The notes below the pieces were generated by a model. The model was not told the origin of the DNA, ran no database searches, and saw nothing but the letters and a program-made list of their open reading frames with translations. A stretch of DNA of 64,000 bases from Brachionus manjavacas. Lineage: Eukaryota; Rotifera; Eurotatoria; Ploima; Brachionidae. A program made the position numbers and the translations under genes. The stretch lies in contig JAHQIY010000009.1 of assembly GCA_019054805.1 (NCBI GenBank), positions 682,001 to 746,000 of the forward strand, in the 5' to 3' direction. Shown in pieces: positions 15,001-26,026 of this stretch. Position 1 is the first letter of the stretch. Each line of letters opens with the position of its first letter.

Positions 15001-15218
15001 TATTCTAAATTTTACATTAAATTTTTTAAATCAGACACCATTCTGATATAGCTGATAAAACCATCTTCCTGATTTTCATTTATTGGTGTTATCAAAGATT
15101 GCTCTGTTAAATTCTCGATATCTAGATCACACTCGACCAGGACAGCACCGTCGTCAACACATCTTTGAGCTTTCAATTGAATATTGGAACACTTGGGGCA
15201 TTTAAATGCTCGGTTCAT
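1..15218 (-). CDS. RNF213: RNF213-like giant AAA+ ATPase / E3 ubiquitin ligase, 5' part (partial, continues past left edge)
   Basis: Known RNF213 is a cytosolic AAA+ dynein-like ATPase with E3 activity, acting at lipid droplets and on intracellular pathogens. Exons deduced by phase: 15218-15016, 14965-14407, 14356-14127, 14075-13887, 12449-12179 (or to 12155), 12125-8754, 6574-2809, 1024-1 (open at the edge); about 3200 residues in the window. The start ATG at 15218 is followed by a CPKC zinc-ribbon-like motif, as in vertebrate RNF213. P-loops: AGNGKST (near 6215), GETGCGKT (near 5000) with Walker B LFIDEAN (near 4765), and GKPGSSKS (near 3905) with Walker B INLDEVG (near 3690). The last exon carries PIPLINRLEKHF, a family hallmark. 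RING and C-terminal parts lie outside. Four introns are about 50 nt, three are 1.4-2.2 kb. The exon 5 donor is ambiguous (53- or 29-nt intron). Confidence 0.9.
1025..2808 (-). other. RNF213-like intron 7, AT-rich
   Basis: Non-coding stretch between donor GTAAGT (at 2808) and acceptor CTAAG (ending 1025). Phase 1 on both sides joins YVYLG to INTQRVNCLVHENFRM, matching the family. I see no gene or recognisable element in it; the 63-codon minus-strand open frame at 1752-1943 looks like chance. Confidence 0.75.
6575..8753 (-). other. RNF213-like intron 6, AT-rich, carries a foldback element
   Basis: Donor after GAAGAG at 8754, acceptor CTAAG ending 6575. Joining gives TTAEE then VENFFRIAFRSDGKK, both phase 0 and both family-like. 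The intron holds the palindromic element at 7525-7796. On the plus strand at about 8610-8680 there is a tiny open frame beginning MAAQFTKKAAENLSF, 22 codons, too short to call a gene. Confidence 0.7.
7525..7796. repeat. Foldback/MITE-like palindromic element in RNF213 intron
   Basis: Two arms of about 80 bp in opposite orientation (about 7525-7606 and 7713-7796), sharing TTCTTAATCCATTGATAAAA and an outer end ATGCTWTGTAGAT. About 105 bp of unrelated AT-rich DNA lies between. The structure fits a non-autonomous DNA transposon, but I could not define a clear target duplication, so the family is unknown. Confidence 0.65.
12450..13886 (-). other. RNF213-like intron 4, AT-rich
   Basis: Donor GTAAAA at 13886, acceptor AAAAG ending at 12450; phase 2 in and out. 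It contains an (AAT)n run near 12630-12650 and a perfect 16-bp palindrome GACAAAACGTTTTGTC at 12751-12766. No gene seen. Confidence 0.65.
12751..12766. repeat. 16-bp perfect palindrome
   Basis: GACAAAACGTTTTGTC reads identically on both strands and stands out in AT-rich intron DNA. It could be a dimeric-protein site or chance; no flanking structure supports either. Confidence 0.3.
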
Positions 15219-15484
15219 CACAATTTTAATTGTTTTTTGTTGTTTAAATCAGCTTTTATTTTAATTTAAAATTATTAAATCTTTTTAAATAAATTCTAAT
15301 CTAAAATAAAGACTTTCTTCTATTAATAGAAAAAAAACTGTGATTGTCAAAGGGTAAGGCTGTAATTATAAATTTTGTAAAGTTAAAATTGAAATTGAAA
15401 TTTTGAAATATTGCCAGGCAACCATACACGAAGTCCATTTAAATTCAAAAGTATTCTTGTTTATTAAGAAGAAATTTTTTCAAA
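15219..15484. promoter_or_regulatory. Divergent promoter interval, RNF213-like / CFAP300
   Basis: The 266 bp between two head-to-head start codons (RNF213-like ATG at 15218 on minus, CFAP300 ATG at 15485 on plus) must hold both 5' UTRs and promoters unless untranslated exons lie elsewhere. It is AT-rich; I see no convincing TATA box or named site. Confidence 0.5.
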
Positions 15485-16574
15485 ATGTCCAGCAAGTTTC
15501 GTTTTATTGAAAAAAATTTCGACACAATCACAGGAAAAGACAATAAGGAATTTTTGATAAAATGGTAAAAAAACGCTCTCTCATCTAAATTTTATCTTAT
15601 CAAAATCTGAAGGGGAATGAAGGGAAAGTTAAAAACCTTTATGTTTACTTACGACAAGCAATTTCATATGGGCTCTAAGGACTCTTTTATTCTTGTAAAA
15701 ATTTCAATAAACTTCTAAAAGTAAATTGTAGACTAAAAATTTTTTAAAGGATTTTTTCCAGGATGAACATGTACTTTCAAGGCTACAAAAAATGACAAAT
15801 AATGGAGAGTGGGTTAATATGGGTAAAGTGTTATTAAATGAATTTTTTTTCTTGAGTTTGATTTAATCTAAAAGAAAGCCGACCTACCAAAGTCAAAGTT
15901 GAAGAAGCAAATTGTTCACTCTTGTCAGTGGAGATTTTTGACCGGTTGTATGAAAAAAATATTGTTAGAGAAAACGGGTCGATTAAGAAATGTTTAGACG
16001 AATATTATGAAGATATATTGATATCTGACGAGCTGAGAAAAGTGATTTTTGTGAATTAAAAAATTTAATTTTTTATTAAATTAGAAAATTTAATTTAAGC
16101 TTCTTTTAATAGAAGAATCTGATAATTATGATATATATACTGATCAAGAACGTAATGAGTTTTTGTTTAGGTAGTGTGGATTTTAATTTTTTTAAAATTA
16201 AATAATAATAATTTTAAAGGTTATTCAAACATTTTTGTCTTGGTGGGCAAGTTTGTCAATTTGAGGATAATGTTCAGCCGTATGTTGACGTAGCGCGATC
16301 AGTTTACAAAGAATTTATAAGTGTTCAAAAAGATCCAGAGACAAAGAAACTTCGCATCGTATCTTATGTGTTTAAAGTTGAAATCTTTGTAAGCAGCAAG
16401 AAAAATATTGAAATTTTTTTCTAAATTTTTTTAACTTAGAACGACAAGAATATCAAGATTTATCCTAACAAGACTGTAATCGAGCAAGATTTTTGCTATC
16501 TGGTCATTGATCCTTACAAGAGACATATCATTGTCTTATACCATAGATTCGATGGTCCTTTGTTTATTGAATAG
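15485..16574 (+). CDS. CFAP300: CFAP300 (C11orf70) ciliary dynein-arm assembly factor
   Basis: CFAP300 is a cytoplasmic/ciliary protein needed for dynein-arm assembly; human loss causes primary ciliary dyskinesia. Seven exons were reconstructed by phase: 15485-15564, 15613-15694, 15762-15822, 15875-16041, 16100-16170, 16220-16388, 16440-16574; 254 residues against about 267 in human. Introns are 48-67 nt with GT..AG ends. Conserved blocks: SVEIFDRLYEKNIVR, EFLFRLFKHFCLGG, YKEFISVQKDPETKK and DPYKRHIIVLYH. The stop is TAG at 16572-16574, with a polyadenylation-type AAATAAA about 20 bp on. Exons are too small for any one frame to look like a gene. The product implies motile cilia in this animal. 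Confidence 0.93.
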
Positions 16575-17590
16575 CATTTCTTACTTTTAATTTTTAAATA
16601 AAAAGAGTCTTAAATTTTTTAATTCTTTTATAAATAATGTACCATACAAAATTTAAAGCTTAAAGTTTTCTTTTGGTGAAAACAATTTCGGGACAATTTT
16701 TAAGAAAAAAATTAGAAAAGATCAATTTAATTTTTAAACAAAACATTTTCATTCACACAAAATAATCTTTTCAATGAAAAAAATATCTTTTTTTAAAAAA
16801 AACTCTTCTAATAATAAATCAGAAATTTCTTAACCCAGGAGATGAATTCGATTCAAATCTTGAGTAAGAAATTGGTAAGATTAGAGGAAATTCCTGGTAA
16901 AATTTCTTATCTTGTAACATGGGGCAATTATTTGTTATTAAAACCGGTTGAAAACTTTTGAAAAGTGCTTTATTTTCCTTATAAACAGAATTTTTATAAA
17001 TCTTTCTTGAATAGTTATATAATTTAGGGTCCATAGAATAGAATGTTCATTTTTTTTGATATTTGCTGATTGTCTTTGGGGTGTATTTTAAGCTCAAAAA
17101 AACTGCCGAGGCAATTAGTGAGATCTAGGCAAATTTTAAATTTTATTTCGAGTGTTTTTTACCACAAAAACGTTTGTTTTCAACCAACTTAATTAGACTG
17201 CTAACTTATCTTAAGCCAAGGATCTAAACAAAAAAAAATTGATATAATCGACATAAGTGGAACTTAATTGAAATTAGAGTTGATCGAACGGTAATTAATA
17301 CAAACAAATTTGAAAAACTAGTATCAATTCTTTACCATTTTTTTTGGATTTCAATAAAGTTTATTGTAATTTCTTTTTTCCAAGGTTAACTAAAAAGAAG
17401 TGGTTTAAAATTTTATTAAATTTTTTTTATTTGATCCCAAAGAGCTGGAAATTAAAAAATTACCTAAGAAATTTAAAATGCATTAATTTAATTAATTTTT
17501 TTCAAGAAATTTCTTTAGCTTCTGATGAATTTCGTGATTTTGAAAAAAAAATTTTTTATTTTAACGTAATTATCCAAATTGAGTGAAATG
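16575..17590. other. Intergenic, AT-rich
   Basis: Holds the CFAP300 3' end and one possible small minus-strand gene (16819-17034). The 80-codon plus-strand frame at 17344-17586 is dominated by Lys, Phe, Ile and Asn from AT-rich codons, and I do not call it. Confidence 0.5.
16819..17034 (-). CDS. Possible small protein, 71 aa, unrecognised
   Basis: The open frame starts at ATG 17034 and contains NNCPMLQDKKFYQEFPL and a SPGLRNF end. Its composition (Pro, Cys, Gln, Tyr spread evenly) is less AT-driven than neighbouring chance frames. No signal peptide, membrane segment or known motif. It is convergent with CFAP300, with 245 bp between stop codons. It could equally be a lone exon or a chance frame. 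Confidence 0.3.
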   Translation of the reverse strand: MDPKLYNYSRKIYKNSVYKENKALFKSFQPVLITNNCPMLQDKKFYQEFPLILPISYSRFESNSSPGLRNF

Positions 17591-18095
17591 TAGTGTTGAG
17601 ATCCGTACAAGCGGACACTTAACCGGCCAAAATTTTCAGAAACCGTGACCGTGTCCGCAATAGCCGGACAACCTTTAAGCGGGCGGTCTATTTTTTGGAC
17701 CGCCAAAATAAACGGTCTATAATATACGGGCGGCCAAATAACCGGCCAACTTTCTGGCGGGCGGTCATTTGGCCGGTCAGCTAAGCGGTCTAATTTTTTG
17801 ACCACCAAAATAAATGGTCTAAATTATACGGGCGGTAACTAAATTTTTTGTAAAATTTAAAAAAAAAAAAAAATCTTAAAAAACATTTTAAAATAAATAA
17901 AGAAAATTTTTTTTTATTTTTTTTAACATTTTAATTAGTTTTTTTTTAAAAATTAAAAACATTATTTCGAAAAAATTTCAATTTAAGTGGCAAACCGCCA
18001 AAAATTTGGCCATATTTTTGGCCGCTCGTTTTTTTTAGACCGTTTATTTTGGCGGTCCAAAAATTTGACCGGCTAATTGACCGCATCAAACATTA
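17591..18095. mobile_element. hAT-family MITE with GGCC/GCGGTC subterminal repeats
   Basis: Element of 505 bp flanked by an exact 8-bp duplication GTGAAATG (17583-17590 and 18096-18103), the hAT hallmark. Ends are TAGTGTTGAGATCCG and, reversed, TAATGTTTGATGCGG. Both arms carry clustered GCGGTC/GGCCGGTC repeats and AATAAACGGTCTA-like copies in opposite orientation around an A/T-rich centre. No coding capacity. The TAGTGTTG end and GGCC-rich arms match the larger hAT element at 56840-59673, so it is probably a non-autonomous relative. Confidence 0.85.
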
Positions 18096-18770
18096 GTGAA
18101 ATGTGTTTAAAATAGAACACTCTATTTTAGTGTTACATTGTAATAACATTTAAAAGATTTTACAGTGACATGTCACTAACAAATTTGATGGCATGCCCCA
18201 AAATTCGGATAATTACGTTAATTTTGGAATTTTCTTTAAAAAAGATGAATTTTTGGACCTGGTGATAGAGAGCGGTCCTTAAAAAAATCAATAGAATTAT
18301 TTATTATAGTATTAAAATCAAATTTAATTTATTTTTAAAAGTAAAATTTTTATCACAATTTTACCATCCCCAAACTATTGATTTAAAAAGTCAATTTAAA
18401 ATTTTTATAAACTATCTTAATTTCGCATCTAAATTTTTTAAGAGTAATAAGTCTATACTTATTTTACTCGACAAGCTCATAAACGTGATTTAGAAATGAA
18501 TAAGAAATAAAAAAAAACTATTTTTCTAAAGCACCACACCCATTAAAAAATATTCATATGTAGTTTAGCCGACTTAAATGCATTCAAAATTGCGCATTTT
18601 AAATGCGATTTTTGTACGAATGCAAAAGTTATCATTATTTTTTTTATTAGGTTATTTCAAGTCTAATTTTCTCAAACATATATACTTAAAATTTAAATAA
18701 TATAAATCATAATTAATACAAGATTTTTTTATTCTAATTTCAGGTTAGTTATTTTTTGACATTTTAAATA
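18096..18770. promoter_or_regulatory. Upstream region of the PNPLA8-like gene
   Basis: AT-rich. Contains a 15-bp palindrome CGCATTTTAAATGCG at about 18594-18608. A splice-acceptor-like TTTCAGG near 18742 suggests a 5' UTR intron may end just before the start codon. No coding region seen. Confidence 0.35.
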
Positions 18771-21700
18771 ATGCGCCCATTTCAAAATGCATGGCGGAAC
18801 ATGGCACACAAAAAATCAAGCATCCATTCAATAATTAGAAAATCTGATAAAATAAATGTGAACATAGCTCGTTATCTTAGAGATTCGACTAAATTGTCAA
18901 GTCACTTGATTGACAAAAGCCAACTAAATGATCAAAAAGAGCACAAATCTCAGGTATCTTGACCCTTTAGACTAACAAAAAAAATTTTCATATTAATTAA
19001 CCATATTTTTAGTTAAATGGTGAAGTGGAAGCACTTGGCTTCAATGGAACAGCTATTTTAAACTACATCCAAGTACCATTTTCGGGCCTTGGTCAAAAAT
19101 ATAGCAATTTTTACAATTATTTGAGCACATTTGTGTCATCAAAAAAAGACTCACAAAAAACTTTAGTTGATTTACCCATAAAGCATGAAATAAAACCGAT
19201 TTCATTAAAAGATACATCTGCACAAAAGACAATTCTCATACCCAAAAAAAGTGTTCCATGTGCCCAAGCAGAGTTATCTTTGGAGAATAAGACAGTGCAA
19301 CTGTGCGATTCGATAGAAAAAGCCACGTCTATTTTGCTTCAATCAACATTGATATCAGACCTATTTAAACTTTTGTACCAGAATCCTCAAGATGTCACAG
19401 ATATTATTTTCAGACGCCATAGGAGAATTATCAATGCCTTGATAAAGATACGAGAGAGAGCCTATGAAAAAAACGACAAACTGCTTTATGGAAACATAAA
19501 CCAATGTTTGGCAATAATTGGCTACGTTGATCATGATTCAATCAAGCATAAGGGTATAAATATACTGGCTCTTGATGGAGGGGGTAATTGTTCTTTGTCT
19601 GGTGCTTTGGTATTGACTAATTTTTGATTGATTTCAGGAGCCAGGGGATTTGTAACTATAGAAATTTTAAAAAATTTGGAAAAATTATGTGACAAACCAA
19701 TTCATAAAATATTCGACTACATTTGTGGAACAAGCACTGGTGCTGTTCTAGCCGCACTGGTCGGAATCTATAAGCTGCCTCTAGACGAGATAGAAAGGCA
19801 GTATAAATATTTTATTAAGGAAATTTTTTCGACTAATAGAGCCACCGGAATCGGAAATTTGATGATGACTTATGCGTACTATGACACCAAAGTATGGGAA
19901 AACATGCTTAAGTAAATAATTTTTCTTATTTTAAAGTAAAGCTTCAAATTGTTTTATTCTCTTTCCTTTATTTCTTTAAATGATGAAAAGCTGGTTACTT
20001 TAGTTACATTTGCATTAATTTTAAAAAAAAAGCATATTTTTGATCTATCAAATTATTAAAATGATGGTTTGAAAAGAGGATTTGACCAAAGCTAATGCAA
20101 GATAAATTAACTCAAAAAAAAAATTTTATTTTTAATTTATTTAAAGCAAAAAAATTACTTTGAAAAAATTAAAAAAAAAAGGATTAATTAATTGAAAATT
20201 TTTTATTAAAGCTCATTTATCATTTAATTTATAACGTTGTCTGTTTTTTTCTTAATTCCAGTTTGCTTTTTTCCTTGTCAATAAAAGATTTGTATAAAAA
20301 ATGAATAAAATTTTCCACGATTATATTATTCATCTTAGTTAGATTGATGAATCATATTTTTTAAATTGATATTTGATGATTCAATATAAGTATCCATTGA
20401 ATAAGCATTCATTTTAAGAAAGAAGTAATTTTTCATTCAAATAGCAGTGCTTTTAACGTTTTAAGGAAATTTCTCTACTTTTAAATTCATGGAAAAATAC
20501 ACGTTTAAGTTTTCCTTATCACAAGCCTTTAATTGAAATAGTTACTTTTAAATTTACTAAGAAACTTTGTGTAAATCAATCTTTTCTTTAATTAATTTTT
20601 TTCAAAAATTGAATCGCTTCGAAAATTTTCATTTTAACTTCCATTGAATTTTAAAATAGAGGAAAAAAATATTCAAAAATTAAAATTTTTTTAATTAAAT
20701 ATTATTAAAAGAAGTGATATGCTGCTCGAAATTAGTTGGAATAATTTTTGCAGAAACAAACTCCTAATCAATCGTATCATGATTCAATCTTGTATGTTTT
20801 TATTCATTTAAAATATTGAAATTTAAATGATTTATTATACAATTAAAAAAAATTAAAATCAACACAATTTTACCGAATGTTGGGTAAAAAAAAGGGTAGA
20901 AAAGGGACAAATTATTATGAATTTTTATTTCTTATTTCTAATTTCACTATTTAACATGATCGATAAATCATAAAGACGAAACTTTAATATTTTCTCTAGA
21001 ACTGTGAAAATTTAAGTCTCATTTTTTCACATGCTTTAAATTCAAAAGCAGAATTTTTCTTTTGAAATTATTTTTAAAATATTCTACAATTCCAATTTTT
21101 GTTAATATTTCAAATATGTTTAATCATTCTGATTAAAGGTAAACTTCTAGAAATTAAAAGGGATTTTTTTTTCACCATCTCATTTTAACTTCATCTTCAC
21201 TAGAATCAATTAATTTCACTTTCAAAATAAATCATTCTATTTTCAAAAAAAACAGCAGACAAGTTTTGTCAAATGAAAATAAATTTTTTAATAATAAATA
21301 GTCGTTGTTTAGAGGAGTTGACAAAATTTTATTAAAATTGGTCACGAGTATTTATTTTTTGTTTAAAAAAAATAAAAATTAATGAAAAAATTTTTTTTTT
21401 ATATTTGTCAGTCTTTCATGACAAGGATACTAGCCGATTGATATTTCTTTGAAACTTATTATTCTAAGCCAAAACCGCAGACTCTAAATGAAGCCTGACA
21501 AATATGGAGTAAATCAAGTTTTTAGTGTAGTGAGTTCCGTGAAGGTTTTATGGTGCATTATCAAAATACCATTTGCTCTTGAAACCATCAGCTAAATGTA
21601 ATATTCACCTTTTCCACTGCTCGACATTGTTACCTCAAGATCTCTTACTACTTTATATCTTTAAAAGCTTTTAAAAATAAAAAATATATTAGATTTTCTA

Positions 21701-23032
21701 TCATGAGATATCAATAAAAAAATTAAAAAAGACAAATTGTTAATTTTTGAAAGAAAATGCTAAATTTGAAAGTTTGTTTTTAACTACCTACTCCAGAAAA
21801 AAATTGATCATGCACTCCTTTTAATTAGTTTTAGTTCACTCTTTAAAATTAACAAAAAAAACATCCTATAACTTTTTTGGAGACATTGTTTACCTTTACT
21901 TAAAGGTATTTTTGAAAACCTGTTTCCAGTAAAATTCCTCAGAGACATAGACTTGTTATTGTTTTCAAAAATTATTCAAACTATTATTGAATAAAGTTTA
22001 TTCAAGAAGCCTTAAAAAATTAATATTTGGACAAAATTTTGCTAAATTTGCTCAAAGTGAACATTTCAGTGTGAAGGTTTTAAAAATTGTTTTTTTCAAC
22101 ACCCACTTTAATTTTTCTTCCAATTTTATCTAAATTAATTAAAAACTTATCAATTTTTTAATAAATTATAATTGCTACAAATCTTGAAATTACATTTTTT
22201 GAAAGTTTACTGAATTTTTTTTTTTAAGAGAAGCGGTGGGAGATACTTTGGTAATAAATTCAGCCAAAGACAAAGACTCTTGCAAAGTAATGAAAAAAAA
22301 GGAAAAAAAAAGAAAAAAAAATTATTTAATTTTATTTAAGATCGCTTTGGTCAGTAATGTTACAACACCAAATCACATGAAAGTATTTCTATTTAGAAAT
22401 TATAGTATTCCATCGTATTCTCAATCGCATTATGATGGTACAATACGTCACCGAGTATGGGAGGCGTTGAGGGCATCAAGCGCAGCTCCGGGATACTACG
22501 AAGACTTCAAGCTAGATGGATATGTTTTTCATGTACATTCTAAATAAAAAATAAAAATAGATAAATAAATTTTTTCTAGGATGGAGGATTACTGGCCAAT
22601 AACCCAACACCTATAGCTCTTCACGAAGTTAAGCATCTTTGGCCATCTGCAAAGACTAATTGTATCGTATCAATTGGTAACGGGCGATACAAACCCGAAG
22701 GCTATTTAATTACCAAGGCCAATTCTATAAGTCTAAGACAAAAGATAACTAGAATCGTTGGTGGTATTTCATGTACAGAAACCGTCCATAATATGATGCT
22801 CGACTTACTGCCCACCAAAATTTATTTTCGGTTTAATCCATATTTATCCGAGGAATTTCATTTGGATGAGAATAGACCGATAAAGTGGAAACTGATGCAA
22901 TTCGAGACTAATATGTACATGAGGCGGAACAAATATAAATTTGAGATGGCTGCGAAAAATCTTCTTACTGCCAAGACTCCTGGCCAAAAGCTTTGCGAAA
23001 TGTTCCAGAAGCAATATTTGAGTCCTATTTAA
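18771..23032 (+). CDS. PNPLA8: Calcium-independent phospholipase A2-gamma-like (patatin-domain lipase)
   Basis: The family hydrolyses acyl chains of membrane phospholipids and acts on mitochondria and peroxisomes. Exons: 18771-18953, 19013-19583, 19638-19911, 22229-22286, 22341-22532, 22580-23032; 576 residues. The patatin domain starts after KGINILALDGGG; the oxyanion motif DGGGARG is split by the 54-nt intron. The nucleophile lies in GTSTGAV, and the catalytic Asp in the DGG that opens the last exon, preceded by ALRASSAAPGYYEDF. The C-terminal half (TKIYFRFNPYLSEEF) matches vertebrate PNPLA8. The N-terminus is rich in Lys and Arg, compatible with mitochondrial import. Introns are 47-59 nt except a 2.3-kb third intron. 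An upstream non-coding exon is possible. Confidence 0.93.
19912..22228 (+). other. PNPLA8-like intron 3, AT-rich
   Basis: Phase-2 intron between WENMLK and EAVGDTLVINS. A slightly less AT-rich patch at about 21410-21660 has no sustained frame. No gene, RNA or clear repeat seen. Confidence 0.65.
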
Positions 23033-25717
23033 AAAAATAAAAATTAAGTGTAAAAACAGATAAACTAATTTTGTTAAACCAAGGCCTAATGATTGTAAAA
23101 TACAATTTTTTTTATAGATTTAGTTTTTTTTTATTTTGTCAATTTGAAATAATTTATTTCTGATCAATAAAGTGGTCGAATTGAAAATAAATTTTTATCT
23201 TAAATTTTACTCTTCAACGGCTAAATAATTGTGTAAAGTTTATGTTATGTTAATTTTATTTGGAAAAAATATACTTTTAAAAATTTTGAATAAATATTTA
23301 AAAAAAATTATTTTATAGTTTTTAAGGATATTTTTATTAGTTTCTTTGAGACAAATTACTTAATTCCATGCTTTTTTTACTCTTAAGACTGAAAACAAAA
23401 TTTTACCTCTCTCTATCATTGTGAAATTTCATACAAATTTTCAATACAAAAAAGAAAAAAAGCTAATTTAACATAAATTTAAAATAAGAAATATCAAAAT
23501 ACACCCTTTTTGAAGCTTTTTTCTTAAATACCTAAAGTTGGTGTTTAATAAACGTACAGTCAACCATTTAAAATAGAAATCGAATTAATTTAGTCATTTT
23601 AAAAATTATTATGTCAGTTTTTTAACTTATTTAACTTTATTTTTAATTTAATTGATTTTTATTTTTTATTAATTTTTATATTATTCTATATATTTTTTTT
23701 CTGAAGGAGCATTAGCTCGGTACAGATTTACAAATAAATCAGATATTATTATTTTTTTTGAAACCTAAAAAAAGTAAATTAGCAAAGCAAAAATTTATTT
23801 CTTTTTATTAAATTGGCAAATTTTTTACTAAAATTAGCTAAAAGTTTATTAAAATCATCGGTGAGGAAAAATTTGAGCCCTTAAGTAGAAGCATAAGATT
23901 TTTTTCTACCAGCTAAATATCAAATAAATATAAGAATATTATGATGTCTTTTTCAAAAGCTTAAAAAAACTCTACCGTGGAAAATTTCATCAATTTAATT
24001 TAAAAATGAAAAAATGATAAAAAAACTTAAGATTTTAACATAGACAGCGTAAAAACAAGAAAAGAAGCATAAATTAATTTTCTTGAGATTTTTTTTGATT
24101 TTTTTTAGATTTCCGAAAAAATGCAGAAAAATTACTAAAAAAATTTATAAAACCAAAGAAATAATTTTTTTTTAAACTTCATTTAAGATCATTCCGATAC
24201 AAAATTGTGTTTTGTTATTTTTTTAAGCAAAATAATCAAGTGAAGCATGAAAATTTAACAAGGCTTAAAGAATTAAAATATCAAGTTTTAATTTTTTACG
24301 TTTTTGAAATTAGATCATTTTTGAGATCAAAATGTTTGTTTTAAATTAATCATCAGATTTTTTTTTATTTATTAAATAAAAACATCAATAAATTTTTTGT
24401 AAAAAGTCTTTTTTAGATGATTTGTATCCATTACTTAAAAATATTTAAATCTAGTTGGAAAAATTTTTAAAATATTTTTTATAAATGGTAACATTTTGAC
24501 ACCCAAAATCACCTGAAAATAATGGAGACATTTAAAATAAAATAATGCTTACACCTTAAATCCTTATAAATTTTATTTGCTAAAACTGGATTATCAGCAC
24601 TTTTTTTCAAAATTTTACTTTCAAAATGAATACTTTGACTTCGAAAAAATATTTTTTATTTTAAAATAATAATAAATTATTTGCTTTAAATATAAAAGAA
24701 AATAAATTGGATAATTAACTTTTCCCTGTTGAATTGAAATTTCTTAGCAAAATATTTTTTCCCGGAATTATTATTCTTTATATCGATGCATCGCTTAATT
24801 AAGAATTTTTTTTATTATTAGGACTATATGCATTTCTTTTTTGTTAAAAAAAAATAATTAATTCAAGAAATATGACAAAAGTTTCTTATTAGAATAATAT
24901 TTAAATAAATCGAAGTCAGTTTATTTTATAAAAAATTGAAAATTCTAAAAATTTCTAAACCCAGAAAGCTTCAAAAATTAAAAATAAAAATTCTTATTCC
25001 AACACTTTAAATTATTATTACAATAAGAGAAAAATTTTAACTTTTTAAATAAAGCGTTTAAAAAGATTTAATCAAAATCACACTTAAATTGCATCTAAAA
25101 ATAAATTTCAAATTTACTCTTTTCCTTTGCTACTTTTTGATACCGGATGTTTTAGAAGCTTTTTAAAAACTAAAACATTATCTTAGATTCATAATCACAT
25201 TCAATATTTTACTAAAAAATTAAAAAATATCAAAAAAAAATCTTTTCAACATTTAACCATTTTTATTTGGATAAACGTATTTAATATTTGTTTTTTTTAT
25301 TTTTTTTTATTCTAAAAAAAATATTTGTTATACAAATTTTTTAAAATTTTTAGAGTTCATTTTTGTCAAAAGAATATTTTATGTCAAATAAAGAATCATT
25401 ATATATTCATCTATTTCTTCCTAGCAATAAAAAAAGAAAAATTTAATGTATTTTAAAGCTTCGAATTTTATGAAAAAATTTTTAAAAAATTTATTTTAAA
25501 AATAATTAGTAAAAAAAAACTCCAATTAATTATTCTAAATAGAAAAAAAATCAAGTCTAGAAAATTAATTGCCTCTGATAGATTTACCTCTAAAAATTAA
25601 CCAAATTGAAAATTCGTTGTCTGCTAATGATTAAATCACCGCGAATTTTAATAATTTAAAATCTCACCTATTCAAATTAAGATACCTCAGAGGCGTCTAG
25701 CTAAAAAATGACTTAAC
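23033..25717. other. Intergenic, extremely AT-rich
   Basis: 2.7 kb downstream of the phospholipase gene. The only recognisable item is the short LINE-tail-like sequence near 23705. The rest is A/T homopolymer-rich DNA without sustained reading frames. Confidence 0.6.
23700..23745 (-). mobile_element. Very short LINE 3'-end copy
   Basis: The plus strand reads GGAGCATTAGCTCGGTACAG followed by AAATAAAT-type sequence. It resembles the 45016 and 46475 sites and the 3' end of the LINE at 47586-48740 in reverse orientation (GAGCAAATGCTC stem). Probably a severely 5'-truncated insertion. Confidence 0.4.
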
Positions 25718-25847
25718 CAAGACGGCCGAGTTTGTTTCCTTGAGATGCTAGATACTTCTAGGCTAGCAAGAGTGTCCAATACTCTCGACAAGAGCTAATA
25801 CTCTCCACTAATAAATAAATAATTGCGGGTTAAACTCGGCCGTCTTG
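25718..25847. repeat. Hairpin with 16-bp perfect GC-rich arms
   Basis: CAAGACGGCCGAGTTT at 25718-25733 recurs inverted as AAACTCGGCCGTCTTG at 25832-25847, with a 98-nt loop. The loop contains further inverted pieces (AGAGTGT..ACTCT, GAGCTAATACTC) and an AATAAATAAATAA run. About 100 bp on, at about 25941-25953, is a 13-bp palindrome GTGCCATTGGCAC. It may be a small foldback element, a structured RNA or part of the ankyrin-gene 3' region. Confidence 0.6.
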
Positions 25848-26026
25848 TGAGTCGGTTGCGGCACTTGTTTAGAAATCACTCGATGACACACATGCCACAA
25901 CAAATCCATATCTATTTACATGACGCTACTCTATTAAATGTGCCATTGGCACTCGAACTAGTCTAGAAAAAAATTATAGATTTAATCTTCACAATAAATA
26001 AAAATAATTTAAAAATTAAAAAAAAA

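Noticed and set aside
17344-17586. 80-codon plus-strand frame
   Set aside because: AT-driven composition, ends at the MITE boundary, no family resemblance.
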